From Terriglobia bacterium (GTDB taxonomy: Bacteria > Acidobacteriota > Terriglobia > Versatilivoradales > Versatilivoraceae): 64,000 nt of DNA. The stretch spans positions 62,001-126,000 of the forward strand of contig JAKUNG010000009.1 of assembly GCA_022452285.1 (NCBI GenBank). Reading direction: 5' to 3'. Shown here one piece after another: positions 38,759-48,067 of the stretch. Made by a program: the position numbers and the translations under genes. Under the pieces are notes generated by a model. It was not told the origin of the DNA and searched no databases. It saw only the letters and a program-made list of their open reading frames with translations. The first letter of the stretch is position 1. The number at the start of each line of letters is the position of its first letter.

Positions 38759-39637
38759 GTGGCTAATATGAACAAGTCATTAATATCTGGGTTACAAACA
38801 CTAGATCGTAGGTATGTTTTCCTATTTATGGTCATTGCTGTAATCATTCCTTTTGCTTTTGATCTTTCATTTGATGAAGTAGCAACTCCAGAAGTTCAAG
38901 CAATTTTCCAATTTATTGAAAAACTACCAGAAGGTGCAAAAGTACTAGTACCTTTTGACTTTGATCCTCCTAGTGAACCAGAACTTAAACCAATGGCTGA
39001 TAGTTTTGTTCGTCATCTTTGCCAACGCAAACAAAAAATTTATTTCATGGCCTTGTGGCCAATGGGTCAAGCAGAAACTTTGGACACAGTTAACCGTGTT
39101 ATTAAGCAAGAGTTTCCACAATACATCTATGGAAAAGACTATGTCATGCTTGGATATAAGCCAGGGGGACCAGGGGTAATTCAGCTTCTTCTAAGTAATT
39201 TTAAAGAATCATACCCCATCGATGCCATGGGTACACCGATTGCAGAAATACCCATGATGCAAGATGTTAGAAAGCTCGAAGATATGGATCTAATTCTTAA
39301 TGTCAGTGCTGGCTCTCCTGGTTTAAAAGAATGGATCCAGTTTGGTTCAGATCGCGCTGTAACGCCAATTGGAGGAGGAGTGACAGCTGTCATGGCTCCT
39401 TTATTATATCCCTACTATCCCAAACAACTGAGTGGACTTTTAGGTGGATTGAAAGCAGCTGCAGAATATGAATCACTCTTAATTACCACTTATCCAAAAA
39501 CTTACAGTAAGGATCCCCAAGTATTTGCCGGAATTAGGAGAATGGGCCCTCAAACCTTAGCTCATTTGGTAATAATCTTTTTTATTGTCATTGGTAACAT
39601 CGCCTACTTTGTTACAAAAAGAAAAAATACGGATTAG
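38759..39637 (+). CDS. Bitopic membrane protein with a large extracytoplasmic domain
   Basis: A 292-residue protein with one helix at each end (residues about 18-36 and 265-285) and a mixed alpha/beta domain between them. Notable sequences are GAKVLVPFDFDPPSEPEL, MALWPMGQAET and GYKPGGPGVIQLL, suggesting a Rossmann-like fold of unknown function. The start is GTG 38759, five bases after AGGAG; the next ATG (38768) is too far from that site. It begins 8 bases after the previous gene. No catalytic motif was recognised. Confidence 0.72.
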   Translation: MANMNKSLISGLQTLDRRYVFLFMVIAVIIPFAFDLSFDEVATPEVQAIFQFIEKLPEGAKVLVPFDFDPPSEPELKPMADSFVRHLCQRKQKIYFMALWPMGQAETLDTVNRVIKQEFPQYIYGKDYVMLGYKPGGPGVIQLLLSNFKESYPIDAMGTPIAEIPMMQDVRKLEDMDLILNVSAGSPGLKEWIQFGSDRAVTPIGGGVTAVMAPLLYPYYPKQLSGLLGGLKAAAEYESLLITTYPKTYSKDPQVFAGIRRMGPQTLAHLVIIFFIVIGNIAYFVTKRKNTD

Positions 39638-39671
39638 TGTGCCCATTTATTAAAAAGCATACAACATTGAA

Positions 39672-40466
39672 ATGAAAAACCTGAACCAGCGATATACCGT
39701 CACAATACTTATAAGCTTCATTATGCTCTTAATGATCATTTGGAGCACACTTGGTCCCATGGAAGGATTTTGGATAAGTGGGCAAAGTCTTGGAACCTGG
39801 TTTGCAGCATTTTTAACATTATCGGTTCTAAGCTTTCTCTACCAAGACAATCCCTTTTATCGCTTTGCAGAGTCGCTTTTTATTGGGGTATCAGCAGCCT
39901 ACTGGATGGTCCAAGGAATTTGGGTATATATCGTTCCCGAAATTCTAGGGAAGCTAATGCCAGCAATTGTTAATGAATATTTAGCCGAAGTTCCGGTAAA
40001 AGTTAGCATGTTTGATACAAGCATAGCTCTTATTCAATTAATCCTTGGAGTTTTATTACTCTGGCGACTTGCTCCTAAAGGAACCTGGATCGCACGATGG
40101 CCTTTGGCTTTAATCGTAGGTTGGTCTGCAGGAACAAATTTAACACGTTATCTCGTAAGTGATTTCACAAAACAGGTTTCCCCTGTTTTAATCCCCTTAG
40201 TTGTAAAAAGTCCAACAGATTTCCTAGGGATCTCGTGGACAACGACTTTTACAGCTATCATTAGTGTATTTGGACTTGTTTCAGTACTAATCTACTTTTT
40301 CTTTTCTTTAGAACATAAGGGAGTCATCGGTCAGATTTCACGAGTAGGGATTTGGATACTGATGATTACCTTCGGCGCAGCTTTTGGTTATACAGTAATG
40401 GGACGGGTTGCCCTTTTGGTAGGTCGGATGGAATTTTTATTTGTAGACTGGCTTAGATTTTTTTAA
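39672..40466 (+). CDS. Multi-pass membrane protein, last gene of the module
   Basis: A 264-residue protein with about seven hydrophobic helices. A distinctive segment, YQDNPFYRFAESLFIGVSAAY, lies near residue 56, and I recall similar text in membrane proteins next to DUF6754 in other phyla. Spacing to the previous gene is 34 bases. It is convergent with DUF309 beyond a 172-base gap in which I saw no clear intrinsic terminator. Confidence 0.7.
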   Translation: MKNLNQRYTVTILISFIMLLMIIWSTLGPMEGFWISGQSLGTWFAAFLTLSVLSFLYQDNPFYRFAESLFIGVSAAYWMVQGIWVYIVPEILGKLMPAIVNEYLAEVPVKVSMFDTSIALIQLILGVLLLWRLAPKGTWIARWPLALIVGWSAGTNLTRYLVSDFTKQVSPVLIPLVVKSPTDFLGISWTTTFTAIISVFGLVSVLIYFFFSLEHKGVIGQISRVGIWILMITFGAAFGYTVMGRVALLVGRMEFLFVDWLRFF

Positions 40467-40638
40467 CCACAATAAGCAGTACTTTTTCCGATTGGAATCA
40501 AACTGCACTTTTAAACTTGCCTTACTCGACTTCAAGGAATCCTTATAGCTGCTTTTTTTAAAAAATCACACCTACATTTTTTCATAAACATTTCTGAAAA
40601 AACCTAAAACTAGGACAAACAAAAGAAGCACTGCTTAA

Positions 40639-41109
40639 TTAAGGTTTTTTGGCATCAGAAAATCTTTTTCCAGAAGAAACATTAATTTTTACTGGAGTAA
40701 TTGAGGCATGAATTGTACTTGTCAATAAATTTTCATCTACAACCTTATCTAAGGATTGAGTTATCGATTCTCGAAGCAAACCTACATCTATAGAAAGAAA
40801 ATTTTTAGGGAAAAGGGTTAAACGCTCTAAGGCATGACGAAGATGAGCAACAAAACCACGATGGATCTTTTTCTGGAACTGATGGTAAGCTGCTGCCAAC
40901 TGAATAAGTCCCTGAATAAAAATTCGCCCATCTTCTGGATGGCGAAGCCAAACTTTTTCCCAAGCTTCATGTGCCTCCCAAAACTTCTCTTTATTAAACA
41001 ACCGAACCCCTAGACAAAAATCTTTTTTATCTTCTGGAGTCAAAATAAAGTTAGTAAGCGAAGCAAAATTTAGCTCGACCAGTGACTTTTTTCTAATTCT
41101 TCTAGCCAC
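40639..41109 (-). CDS. DUF309 domain protein
   Basis: A 156-residue helical protein with the DUF309 core FNKEKFWEAHEAWEKVW near residue 35 and IFIQGLIQLAAAYHQ near residue 62. The start is GTG 41109, 4 bases after GGAG. It lies 19 bases downstream of the GAPDH gene and is probably co-transcribed. DUF309 has no established function; the His/Glu-rich EAHEAWE motif could bind metal. Confidence 0.88.
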   Translation of the reverse strand: MARRIRKKSLVELNFASLTNFILTPEDKKDFCLGVRLFNKEKFWEAHEAWEKVWLRHPEDGRIFIQGLIQLAAAYHQFQKKIHRGFVAHLRHALERLTLFPKNFLSIDVGLLRESITQSLDKVVDENLLTSTIHASITPVKINVSSGKRFSDAKKP

Positions 41110-41128
41110 GTTACTCCATTCCTACTAT

Positions 41129-42139
41129 TTAAATTTTATTTGCAATTATTGCCGTCAAATCTGCAGTTCGGGAAGCATATCCCCACTCATTGTCATACCA
41201 AGCAACTACTTTAACCATATTCTCGATCACGATTGTATCAACTGAGCTAAAAATTGAAGAAAATGTACTCCCTTTCAAATCTGTCGAGACAAGAGGTTCA
41301 TCAGTAACGGACAAAATTCCCTTCATAGAATCATTAGCATACTCAAGCATAGCATCTCGAATCTGTTCAGGACTCGCTAGTTTTTCTAGTGTAGCTGTAA
41401 AATCGATTACTGAAACTGTTGGGGTAGGCACTCTAAAGGCCATCCCACCAAATTTACCCTGCAGTTCTGGAATTACTAACCCTACAGCCTTGGCTGCACC
41501 CGTAGGTGAAGGAACAATATTCTGTGCTGCCGAACGAGCATCTCGCATGTCTTTCGCTGCTAGATCTTGTAGGCGTTGAGTGTTAGTGTAGGCATGTACT
41601 GTTGTCAAAAGACCTTTTTGGATGCCAAATCTGTCAAAAAGAACCTTAGCAACAGGTGCTAAGCCATTTGTTGTGCAGGAAGCATTAGATATAACTTGAT
41701 GTTGATTTGGATCATATTTATTTCCATTTACTCCAAGTACAATGGTGACATCTTCATTTTTAGCTGGCGCAGAAATTATTACTTTTTTTGCTCCTCCTGA
41801 ATCGATATGGGCCTTCGCTTTATTAGCATCAGTAAATACACCCGTCGATTCAATTACTACCTCAACTCCAAGATCTTTCCACCGAATTGCCCCAGGCTCT
41901 CTTTCAGAAGAAATATATATTTCCTGACCATCTACAACCAAGTTTCCGTTCTTTATTTTGATTTCGCCTGGAAAATTTCCATAAGTTGAATCATATTTAA
42001 GTAGATGGGCATTAGTCTCAGCAGGAAAAAGATCATTTATACCAACTACCTCAATATTACCCTTATACCGTTCAAAAATGGATCGAAGCACTTGTCGACC
42101 AATCCTACCAAAACCATTAATACCAATCTTTTTCGTCAT
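41129..42139 (-). CDS. gap: Glyceraldehyde-3-phosphate dehydrogenase, type I
   Basis: A 336-residue glycolytic enzyme. It starts MTKKIGINGFGRIGRQ; the catalytic Cys is in SNASCTTNGLAP near residue 151, and WYDNEWGYASR lies near the C-terminus. The residue group GINDLF after the second strand favours NAD. The open frame extends 22 codons upstream, but ATG 42139 has AAGGAGA 6-7 bases before it. It is the first gene of a pair with DUF309. It works in both glycolysis and gluconeogenesis. Confidence 0.97.
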   Translation of the reverse strand: MTKKIGINGFGRIGRQVLRSIFERYKGNIEVVGINDLFPAETNAHLLKYDSTYGNFPGEIKIKNGNLVVDGQEIYISSEREPGAIRWKDLGVEVVIESTGVFTDANKAKAHIDSGGAKKVIISAPAKNEDVTIVLGVNGNKYDPNQHQVISNASCTTNGLAPVAKVLFDRFGIQKGLLTTVHAYTNTQRLQDLAAKDMRDARSAAQNIVPSPTGAAKAVGLVIPELQGKFGGMAFRVPTPTVSVIDFTATLEKLASPEQIRDAMLEYANDSMKGILSVTDEPLVSTDLKGSTFSSIFSSVDTIVIENMVKVVAWYDNEWGYASRTADLTAIIANKI

Positions 42140-42458
42140 ATTTAATCTCCTTAAAATAAGAATGAATAGAGGTCTCAAACCTAGAGGTTTATTGATCAGA
42201 ACCAAACTAGGGTTCTACTAATCCGTGACTACCGTTCCTTGAGAAATTAATAATTATTTTAAGACCTTCAGATTACAAACTAATTATTCATGCCTGGATA
42301 CTAGGGCATTAGCTATTTCGAAACATTAGTTTAGCATTAATTTTTTAACAGATCCTAAAAAGCTCCTGTCGTATAATCAACAAGGATTATTGGAGTGCCC
42401 TTTACCAATTAGATTAGAGCTCCATTCTAAATAACATTTAATAGAATAACGAACCCCT
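42140..42458. promoter_or_regulatory. Divergent promoter region between gap and the HAD phosphatase
   Basis: A 319-base AT-rich region between two divergent genes. A TATAAT hexamer at 42372-42377 could be a -10 box for the phosphatase gene, but the nearest -35-like TTAACA is 21 bases away, too far for a standard promoter. Nothing else was recognised. Confidence 0.3.
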
Positions 42459-43151
42459 ATGAATACCTTTAATTTTCAGAATCAACCAATTGCTGTATTC
42501 AGCGATTTCGATGGAACAATTGCGCATCCCGATACGATTAACTTCTTAACAGAAATCCATGGCGGCCTAGAGTTTCGTCGGAAGATAAGTCGAAGAATCA
42601 GATCTGGAGAAATTACTTTAAGACAGGGAATTTCTGCTGAAATTTCTACCATTAAGGGAAGTCTCAATGAAGTCTTAGAATTTTTAATTCCTCAAGTTAG
42701 GATTGACAAACACTTTCCGTTATTTGTTAATTGGTGTCTAAAAAATGATATTCCAGTAACCATTTTAAGTGCTGGGATTAAAGAAGTTATCGAACAGATA
42801 CTAGCTCCTCATAATCTAAACAATCTTCAACTACGTGCTAATTCTCTAGAAATTGTGAATGGCTGTTGGACACTTAATTTTCTTGACGAATCTCCTTGGG
42901 GACATGATAAAAGTACGGCATTAATAAAAGCAAAGTCAGAAGGTTATAAGACTGTTTTTCTGGGAGATGGTCTCTCTGATTTAAGAGCGGCCGAAAAAGC
43001 AGACTTAGTTTTTTCTAAAAGAGAATTGACCAAACTCTGTCAAGAAAATTCCCTACCGTGTATCCCCTTTGAAAATTTTTCCCAAATAAATATTCAAATT
43101 AAACAACTATTAATGAAAGGAACGATCAAATATTCTAGCAGCACCGAATAA
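42459..43151 (+). CDS. HAD-family phosphatase (MtnX/phosphoserine-phosphatase-like)
   Basis: A 230-residue haloacid-dehalogenase phosphatase. Motif I is FSDFDGTIAHPD (nucleophile Asp near residue 16), motif II is VTILSAG, and motif IV is FLGDGLSDLRAAEKAD. The DTINFLTEIHGG cap region resembles MtnX, the methylthioribulose-salvage phosphatase, but no other salvage genes are nearby, so phosphoserine or another small phosphate is possible. It appears to be a single gene with no good binding site. Confidence 0.85.
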   Translation: MNTFNFQNQPIAVFSDFDGTIAHPDTINFLTEIHGGLEFRRKISRRIRSGEITLRQGISAEISTIKGSLNEVLEFLIPQVRIDKHFPLFVNWCLKNDIPVTILSAGIKEVIEQILAPHNLNNLQLRANSLEIVNGCWTLNFLDESPWGHDKSTALIKAKSEGYKTVFLGDGLSDLRAAEKADLVFSKRELTKLCQENSLPCIPFENFSQINIQIKQLLMKGTIKYSSSTE

Positions 43152-43251
43152 TTTAGATTTTGCTAAATCGTCAAAATTTTATACCTATCTGTTTCAATCA
43201 TTGGACTGAAATTAGCACCTATTATTTTTTGTATTTAATCCGGAGTTATAT

Positions 43252-44628
43252 ATGACCCTACGATTTTTTAAGAATACTGTCTTTTTAACATCTATTTTAT
43301 TTCTTCTTAACTTAGTATCTACAGATTGTCTGGCTGATCCACTCAATTCAAATCATTCTTGGATTCATACTTCGGTTAATCAAGAGTATCCTGCTTTATT
43401 TCAACTGTACAAACATCTTCACGCTAACCCCGAGATTGCCTTTCACGAAGTGCAAACTTCTACTCGTATAGGTCAAGAATTGCATGATCTAGGTTTTCAG
43501 GTAACCACACCCTTTGGAGGATATGGGGTTATTGGAATGCTTAAAAATGGAGAAGGCCCAACACTTATGTTAAGAACTGACCTTGACGCTCTACCAATTA
43601 TTGAAGAAACAGGGCTAGAGTATGCCAGCAAAGTTAGAATCTTGGATTCTACAGGAAAGAAAATTGGGCTAATGCACGCTTGCGGGCATGACATCCACAT
43701 GACTTGTTTCATTGGAACAGCACGGCTTCTAGTCAAATCAAGGGATCAGTGGAATGGGACTCTTCTAATGGTTGCCCAACCAGCAGAAGAACGTGGAGCT
43801 GGTGCTAGAGCTATGTTGGCTAAGGGTTTATTTAAAAAATTTCCACTACCAAATTTCGCAGTCGCTCTTCACAATGATGCTGGGATGCCGGCAGGACAGG
43901 TCGGTATTTGTCCAGGAAATGCTTTAGCTGGAGTTGACTCAGTTGACCTAACAATTCGAGGAGTTTCAGGACATGGAGGCTATCCGTCTACAACCAAAGA
44001 TCCCGTTGTATTGGCAGCTCAAACCGTACTCTCCTTACAAACAATTGTCAGCAGAGAAGTCCCTGCCATTCAACCTGCTGTAGTAACTGTTGGCTCTATC
44101 CATGGAGGAACTAAACACAGTATTATTCCTGAGGAAGTTAAACTCCAGTTAACTGTCCGGTATTACGATGACAGTACCCAAAAAATAATTTTAAATGGCA
44201 TTCAACGCATATCTGAAGGAATTGCAAGAGCGGCTGGAGTTCCACTGGAACGCAAACCTATAATGAACATATTAGATAGTACACCGCCTACTTATAATGA
44301 CCCCGCATTATCTAGACTTGCTAGTCAGGCTATGGCTGAGATATTAGGGCAAGACAATGTTTTGAGTCTGTCTCCCGTAATGGGTGGAGAAGATTTTGGA
44401 CTTTATGGTCGAACTCCAGAAAAAATTCCTCTCTGTATGTTCTGGCTAGGGGCCGTCTCACCAGATAAATTTAAAGAAAGCCGTGAACAAAAAGGAAAAT
44501 CACTACCCTCTCTTCATTCAAGTATTTATGCGCCAGCACCTGAGCTAACTATTAAAACAGGGGTCAAGGCCTTAACAGCTATTGCTGTTAAGCTACTTAA
44601 TACTAAATCTTATAAGTTGACAGATTAG
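43252..44628 (+). CDS. Secreted M20-family amidohydrolase
   Basis: A 458-residue zinc/manganese hydrolase of the hippurate hydrolase or aminoacylase type. An N-terminal signal peptide (FFKNTVFLTSILFLLNLVS, cleavage likely after CLA near residue 28) makes it periplasmic or secreted. Metal residues are visible in HACGHDIHM near residue 143 and QPAEERGAGA near residue 180, and a late His in PSLHSS. The lid-domain text RGVSGHGGYP is typical. GGAG lies 8 bases before the ATG. It probably releases amino acids from N-acyl or amide substrates outside the cell. Confidence 0.9.
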   Translation: MTLRFFKNTVFLTSILFLLNLVSTDCLADPLNSNHSWIHTSVNQEYPALFQLYKHLHANPEIAFHEVQTSTRIGQELHDLGFQVTTPFGGYGVIGMLKNGEGPTLMLRTDLDALPIIEETGLEYASKVRILDSTGKKIGLMHACGHDIHMTCFIGTARLLVKSRDQWNGTLLMVAQPAEERGAGARAMLAKGLFKKFPLPNFAVALHNDAGMPAGQVGICPGNALAGVDSVDLTIRGVSGHGGYPSTTKDPVVLAAQTVLSLQTIVSREVPAIQPAVVTVGSIHGGTKHSIIPEEVKLQLTVRYYDDSTQKIILNGIQRISEGIARAAGVPLERKPIMNILDSTPPTYNDPALSRLASQAMAEILGQDNVLSLSPVMGGEDFGLYGRTPEKIPLCMFWLGAVSPDKFKESREQKGKSLPSLHSSIYAPAPELTIKTGVKALTAIAVKLLNTKSYKLTD

Positions 44629-44655
44629 GTAGATATTTTGGATTAAAGGAGCCCT

Positions 44656-44751
44656 ATGACTTTTAAAAGACTTCAAAAATATTGGAGCATTGTTATAACT
44701 GTAGTTGGTGTATCACCAGTGTTAGAGGTAACGATTACATTTAAATGTTGA
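44656..44751 (+). CDS. Putative 31-residue peptide
   Basis: ATG 44656 is preceded by AAAGGAG with 5 bases spacing and opens 31 codons ending at TGA 44749-44751, with the hydrophobic segment YWSIVITVVGVSPVLEV. It could be a small membrane peptide or the stub of a decayed gene. It lies 27 bases after the M20 gene and ends 4 bases before the KorB stop. Support is only the ribosome binding site. Confidence 0.3.
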   Translation: MTFKRLQKYWSIVITVVGVSPVLEVTITFKC

Positions 44752-44755
44752 AACC

Positions 44756-45640
44756 CTAGACAAACTCTTCAACTAGACTATCAAACAACTCTTCATTGAG
44801 ACCTAATTTTTGATGAGCTAGAGGCTCTTCTTTAAGGGCTGGTTCACTTTCTTCATAAGTGGGTTGCTCATCTTTATAAATAAGCCCTAGAGGGATACGG
44901 TCACCCCATTCATAAGCTCGGTTCAGAGCTTCTTGAAAGTTAGTTGGGTCATATTCCGAGCTCTCTTCCAACCTATATACTCTTTTTCGGAACCAAGGAT
45001 AGGTATTAATCTTATTGTAAGTCACACAAGGGCTAAAAACATCTATCAATGCAAAGCCCTTATGAGCAATACCTCCGGCAATTGTATCAGCCATATGTTT
45101 AGGGTCTCCAGAAAAGGCACGGGACACATAAGTAGCACCTGACACAATCGCTAAAGCAAGAGGATTTATTGGTGTTTCTACATTGCCACGAGGAGTAGAT
45201 TTAGTCTGAACTTCTTTCATAGTTGTTGGAGAGGCCTGGCCGGTCGTCAATCCATAAATCTGATTATTCATCACAATATAGGTAAGATCGAGGTTTCGTC
45301 TCATAGCATGGACAAAATGGCCGAGACCAATGCCATAACCATCGCCATCACCCCCAGTAATTACAACGTTCAACTTATGGTTAGCAAATTTTATTCCTGA
45401 TGCTACGGCTACCGCTCTTCCATGCAGACTATGTACCCCATAGGCATGAACGTAGCCTGGCAAGTTTGATGAACATCCAATCCCAGAAACTGTGCAGAGA
45501 TTTTCTGGCTGAATCCCCAAACTAGCTGCAGCCATTTTTAAACCCTTCACGACTCCAAAATCACCACACCCTGGACACCAGTCTGGATCAATAATACTGT
45601 CATAAGTTGCTATGGGTAAAGAAACTGTTGTTGTCGCCAT
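44756..45640 (-). CDS. korB: 2-oxoacid:ferredoxin oxidoreductase, beta subunit
   Basis: A 294-residue thiamine-diphosphate subunit. It contains DWCPGCGDFGV near residue 19 and the TPP/Mg motif GGDGDGYGIGLGH near residue 97, followed by NNQIYGLTTGQASPTT. Together with the upstream alpha subunit it oxidises a 2-oxoacid, most likely 2-oxoglutarate, to the acyl-CoA with reduced ferredoxin. The gap to korA is 116 bases. GGGAG lies about 12 bases from the ATG, farther than usual. Confidence 0.92.
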   Translation of the reverse strand: MATTTVSLPIATYDSIIDPDWCPGCGDFGVVKGLKMAAASLGIQPENLCTVSGIGCSSNLPGYVHAYGVHSLHGRAVAVASGIKFANHKLNVVITGGDGDGYGIGLGHFVHAMRRNLDLTYIVMNNQIYGLTTGQASPTTMKEVQTKSTPRGNVETPINPLALAIVSGATYVSRAFSGDPKHMADTIAGGIAHKGFALIDVFSPCVTYNKINTYPWFRKRVYRLEESSEYDPTNFQEALNRAYEWGDRIPLGLIYKDEQPTYEESEPALKEEPLAHQKLGLNEELFDSLVEEFV

Positions 45641-45756
45641 GTTATTGAGGCTCTCCCTTCTTCCTATAACTTGTTGTCTTTATTAAAAATATCAAAAATC
45701 CTAATTAAAACCTGCTAAACCAACCAACATAAAAAGTTACTAGACCTTTTTTGTCT

Positions 45757-47742
45757 TTAGGTAGTCACAAGAGGTTTCCACATGTAGGTTGACCCTGTTC
45801 TGAGGCCTACATATAGATCTCCGTTCTTTTCTCCATCTTCCTTCTTAACAATTTCTATACACCAAGTGGGCTCATCTGCCAAAACACCATTCCCTATTTG
45901 AATAGAATTAGGTCGGACAGAATCTCCCAAATGAGTACGAATGTAATGATAGGCGATTTCCCTTGCATCTTCTTCAGTAACATCTACTGATGCAGTCTTA
46001 CCTTGAAGAATAGATTTAACATTCTCAACAATAAAAGCAGGCTCAAACGGCTCTCCATCGTATTTCAAGATTGTATCGTCAACCGAAAAACCAGTTTCAG
46101 CTCTTAGATGCCTGGCAAATTGGCCTGTATAGTTAACCTCAACACAGACCGTTTTCTTACACTCATTTAAAATTTCTAATGCCTCTTTACTATGAAAGGG
46201 CAGCATATATTTAAAGTGTAGTTGATTGGTAGCAATGCCTTGCTCTCCAAGTATCTTTACAGCCTCCCCAATTACTCCTTTACAGGATCCCCATCCAACC
46301 AAAGTTACCTCGGCGTCTTTAGGGCCCTCCAATTTAGGAGGCTCTAAATCCTTTAAAACTCCTTCCATTTTTCTCATACGCTTTTCCTGAATTTTTCGTC
46401 TGAGAGGTGGATTCGTGTATTCGTCACTAATTAGAATTCCTTCCTCATCGTGATCATCGCTGGGAGCAACGTGAACTGCGTTTTTAGTTCCCGGCAAGGC
46501 CCTTGGTGAGACTCCTGACTCTGTAAAGGCATATCGTTTATAAGAGCCATTTTCTTTATCCCACTCAGAAACTATTTCGCCTCGATCAATCGGCAAATCA
46601 CATCTTAGAGCATCCGCTTCAATCGTTTCAGGGTGTTCTGACAGAAGAAGATCAGAAATAATTATTACTGGTAACTGATATTTATCAGCTAAATTCAGAG
46701 CTTCAGCAGCACTATAATAAGCATCAGTAACATCGGAAGGTGCCACAATAACTCTAGGGAAATCACCCTGAGAGGCTCCCATAGCCTGATTTAGATCTGC
46801 TTGCTCTGTCTTAGTAGGAATACCTGTTGAAGGTCCTCCACGTTGAACGGAAATAAATACCACTGGCGCCTCAATCATCCCAGCCATTCCAACAGCCTCA
46901 GTCATAAGAGCAAAACCACCACCTGAGGTCGCACACATCGATCTAGCTCCTGCCAAACCAGCACCAACAGCCATATTAGCAACAGCAATTTCATCTTCAC
47001 ACTGTTTAACAACTATTCCACAACGATCCGCATGGGCAACCATCCAGTGAAGAATGGTCGACGCAGGTGTCATCGGATAGGCTGAATAAAATTTACAACC
47101 CGCACTAACAGCCCCTAATGCCATTGCATCATTTCCAGTAATAAAGGGACGTCGTACATTAGAAAATTTCCACTCATAGCCTAATGGAACGAATTTCTCT
47201 TTAGCATAGTTATATCCGGTTTTTGCAACCTGAATATTTTGGTTAACTATCTCTTGCCCTTTATGTTGAAAGGTATCTGCTAACACTTCAGCAATCTTTT
47301 CAAATTCTAATCCCAACAAGAATATAGCAGCACCGAGAGATACAGTATTTTGCATTACAGGCAATGTCTTTCCTAACGGTTTTAACAACTCCTTTACAGG
47401 CATTGGTACTGTCATCACCTGATCTCTCAGGAGGGATGAGTCACAACTTAATTTATCAGAATTAAATAAGATTGCTCCACCTGTCTCCACTTCTGGAGCA
47501 TGCCGCTCAATAGTGTCCTGATTAAGTGCTATCAGTAAATTTAAGTGGTCTCCATGGGAATAAACCTTCTCCTCACCCATTCTGACTTTCAACCATATAT
47601 GCCCCCCACGAATAATGGACTGGTAACTGTTATAGGCATACAAATATAATCCCAATCGAGACGCAGTCTTAGCAAAGGTGTCGCCGGTTTTATCTAAACC
47701 GTCACCTGCAGCACCACCAATACCCAAGGTGACTTCTCTCAT
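45757..47742 (-). CDS. korA: 2-oxoacid:acceptor oxidoreductase, fused gamma-alpha subunit
   Basis: A 661-residue fused subunit. The gamma-type domain (GIGGAAGDGLDKTG; residues about 1-185) is followed by the pyrimidine-binding alpha domain (FITGNDAMALGAV, YPMTPASTI, CEDEIAVANMAVGAGLAGAR) and a C-terminal domain. This arrangement is typical of two-subunit KorAB enzymes used in the oxidative or reductive TCA cycle. AAAGGGGG precedes the ATG. No ferredoxin or delta subunit gene is adjacent. Confidence 0.92.
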   Translation of the reverse strand: MREVTLGIGGAAGDGLDKTGDTFAKTASRLGLYLYAYNSYQSIIRGGHIWLKVRMGEEKVYSHGDHLNLLIALNQDTIERHAPEVETGGAILFNSDKLSCDSSLLRDQVMTVPMPVKELLKPLGKTLPVMQNTVSLGAAIFLLGLEFEKIAEVLADTFQHKGQEIVNQNIQVAKTGYNYAKEKFVPLGYEWKFSNVRRPFITGNDAMALGAVSAGCKFYSAYPMTPASTILHWMVAHADRCGIVVKQCEDEIAVANMAVGAGLAGARSMCATSGGGFALMTEAVGMAGMIEAPVVFISVQRGGPSTGIPTKTEQADLNQAMGASQGDFPRVIVAPSDVTDAYYSAAEALNLADKYQLPVIIISDLLLSEHPETIEADALRCDLPIDRGEIVSEWDKENGSYKRYAFTESGVSPRALPGTKNAVHVAPSDDHDEEGILISDEYTNPPLRRKIQEKRMRKMEGVLKDLEPPKLEGPKDAEVTLVGWGSCKGVIGEAVKILGEQGIATNQLHFKYMLPFHSKEALEILNECKKTVCVEVNYTGQFARHLRAETGFSVDDTILKYDGEPFEPAFIVENVKSILQGKTASVDVTEEDAREIAYHYIRTHLGDSVRPNSIQIGNGVLADEPTWCIEIVKKEDGEKNGDLYVGLRTGSTYMWKPLVTT

Positions 47743-48067
47743 ATTCCCCCTTTAAAGCATCATGTGTCAGCTTAACAAAATATGTTTTTCACAGTTTCTA
47801 ATCAAAAATTCTGACGACAGACAAAAATTTTAACTGGATGCAAACCAGTCAACCAGCTAATCTAAAACTAACTATTTGCTTACATCTCAAAAAAACTGGC
47901 ACCTATTAAATGCCAGTTTACCTACAAAACCAATCTAAATCAGGTGAAGCATAGCAGAGATCTCTAGAACTCGGTAACAATAAAAACCTAAAAAATATTT
48001 AAACCGTTTTTTATCAAGGGCTTAAAAATTAAAATAGTGATTATTTTAATCTCTACTTCCAGGAATT
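47743..48067. other. Intergenic region between the ComDE-like pair and korA
   Basis: A 325-base AT-rich region. It contains a good intrinsic terminator for the upstream minus-strand pair (see 47889-47919) and presumably the korA promoter between it and 47743. No open frame of interest was seen. Confidence 0.6.
47889..47919 (-). terminator. Intrinsic terminator after the ComDE-like operon
   Basis: On the minus strand a perfect 9-bp stem, AAACTGGCA with TGCCAGTTT, has a 9-base loop and runs directly into a stretch of seven T. It lies about 150 bases after the last gene of the decarboxylase pair and before korA. Confidence 0.75.

Noticed and set aside
42345-42377. TTAACA and TATAAT as a standard promoter for the HAD gene
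   Set aside because: The spacing of 21 bases is outside the usual 16-18 range.
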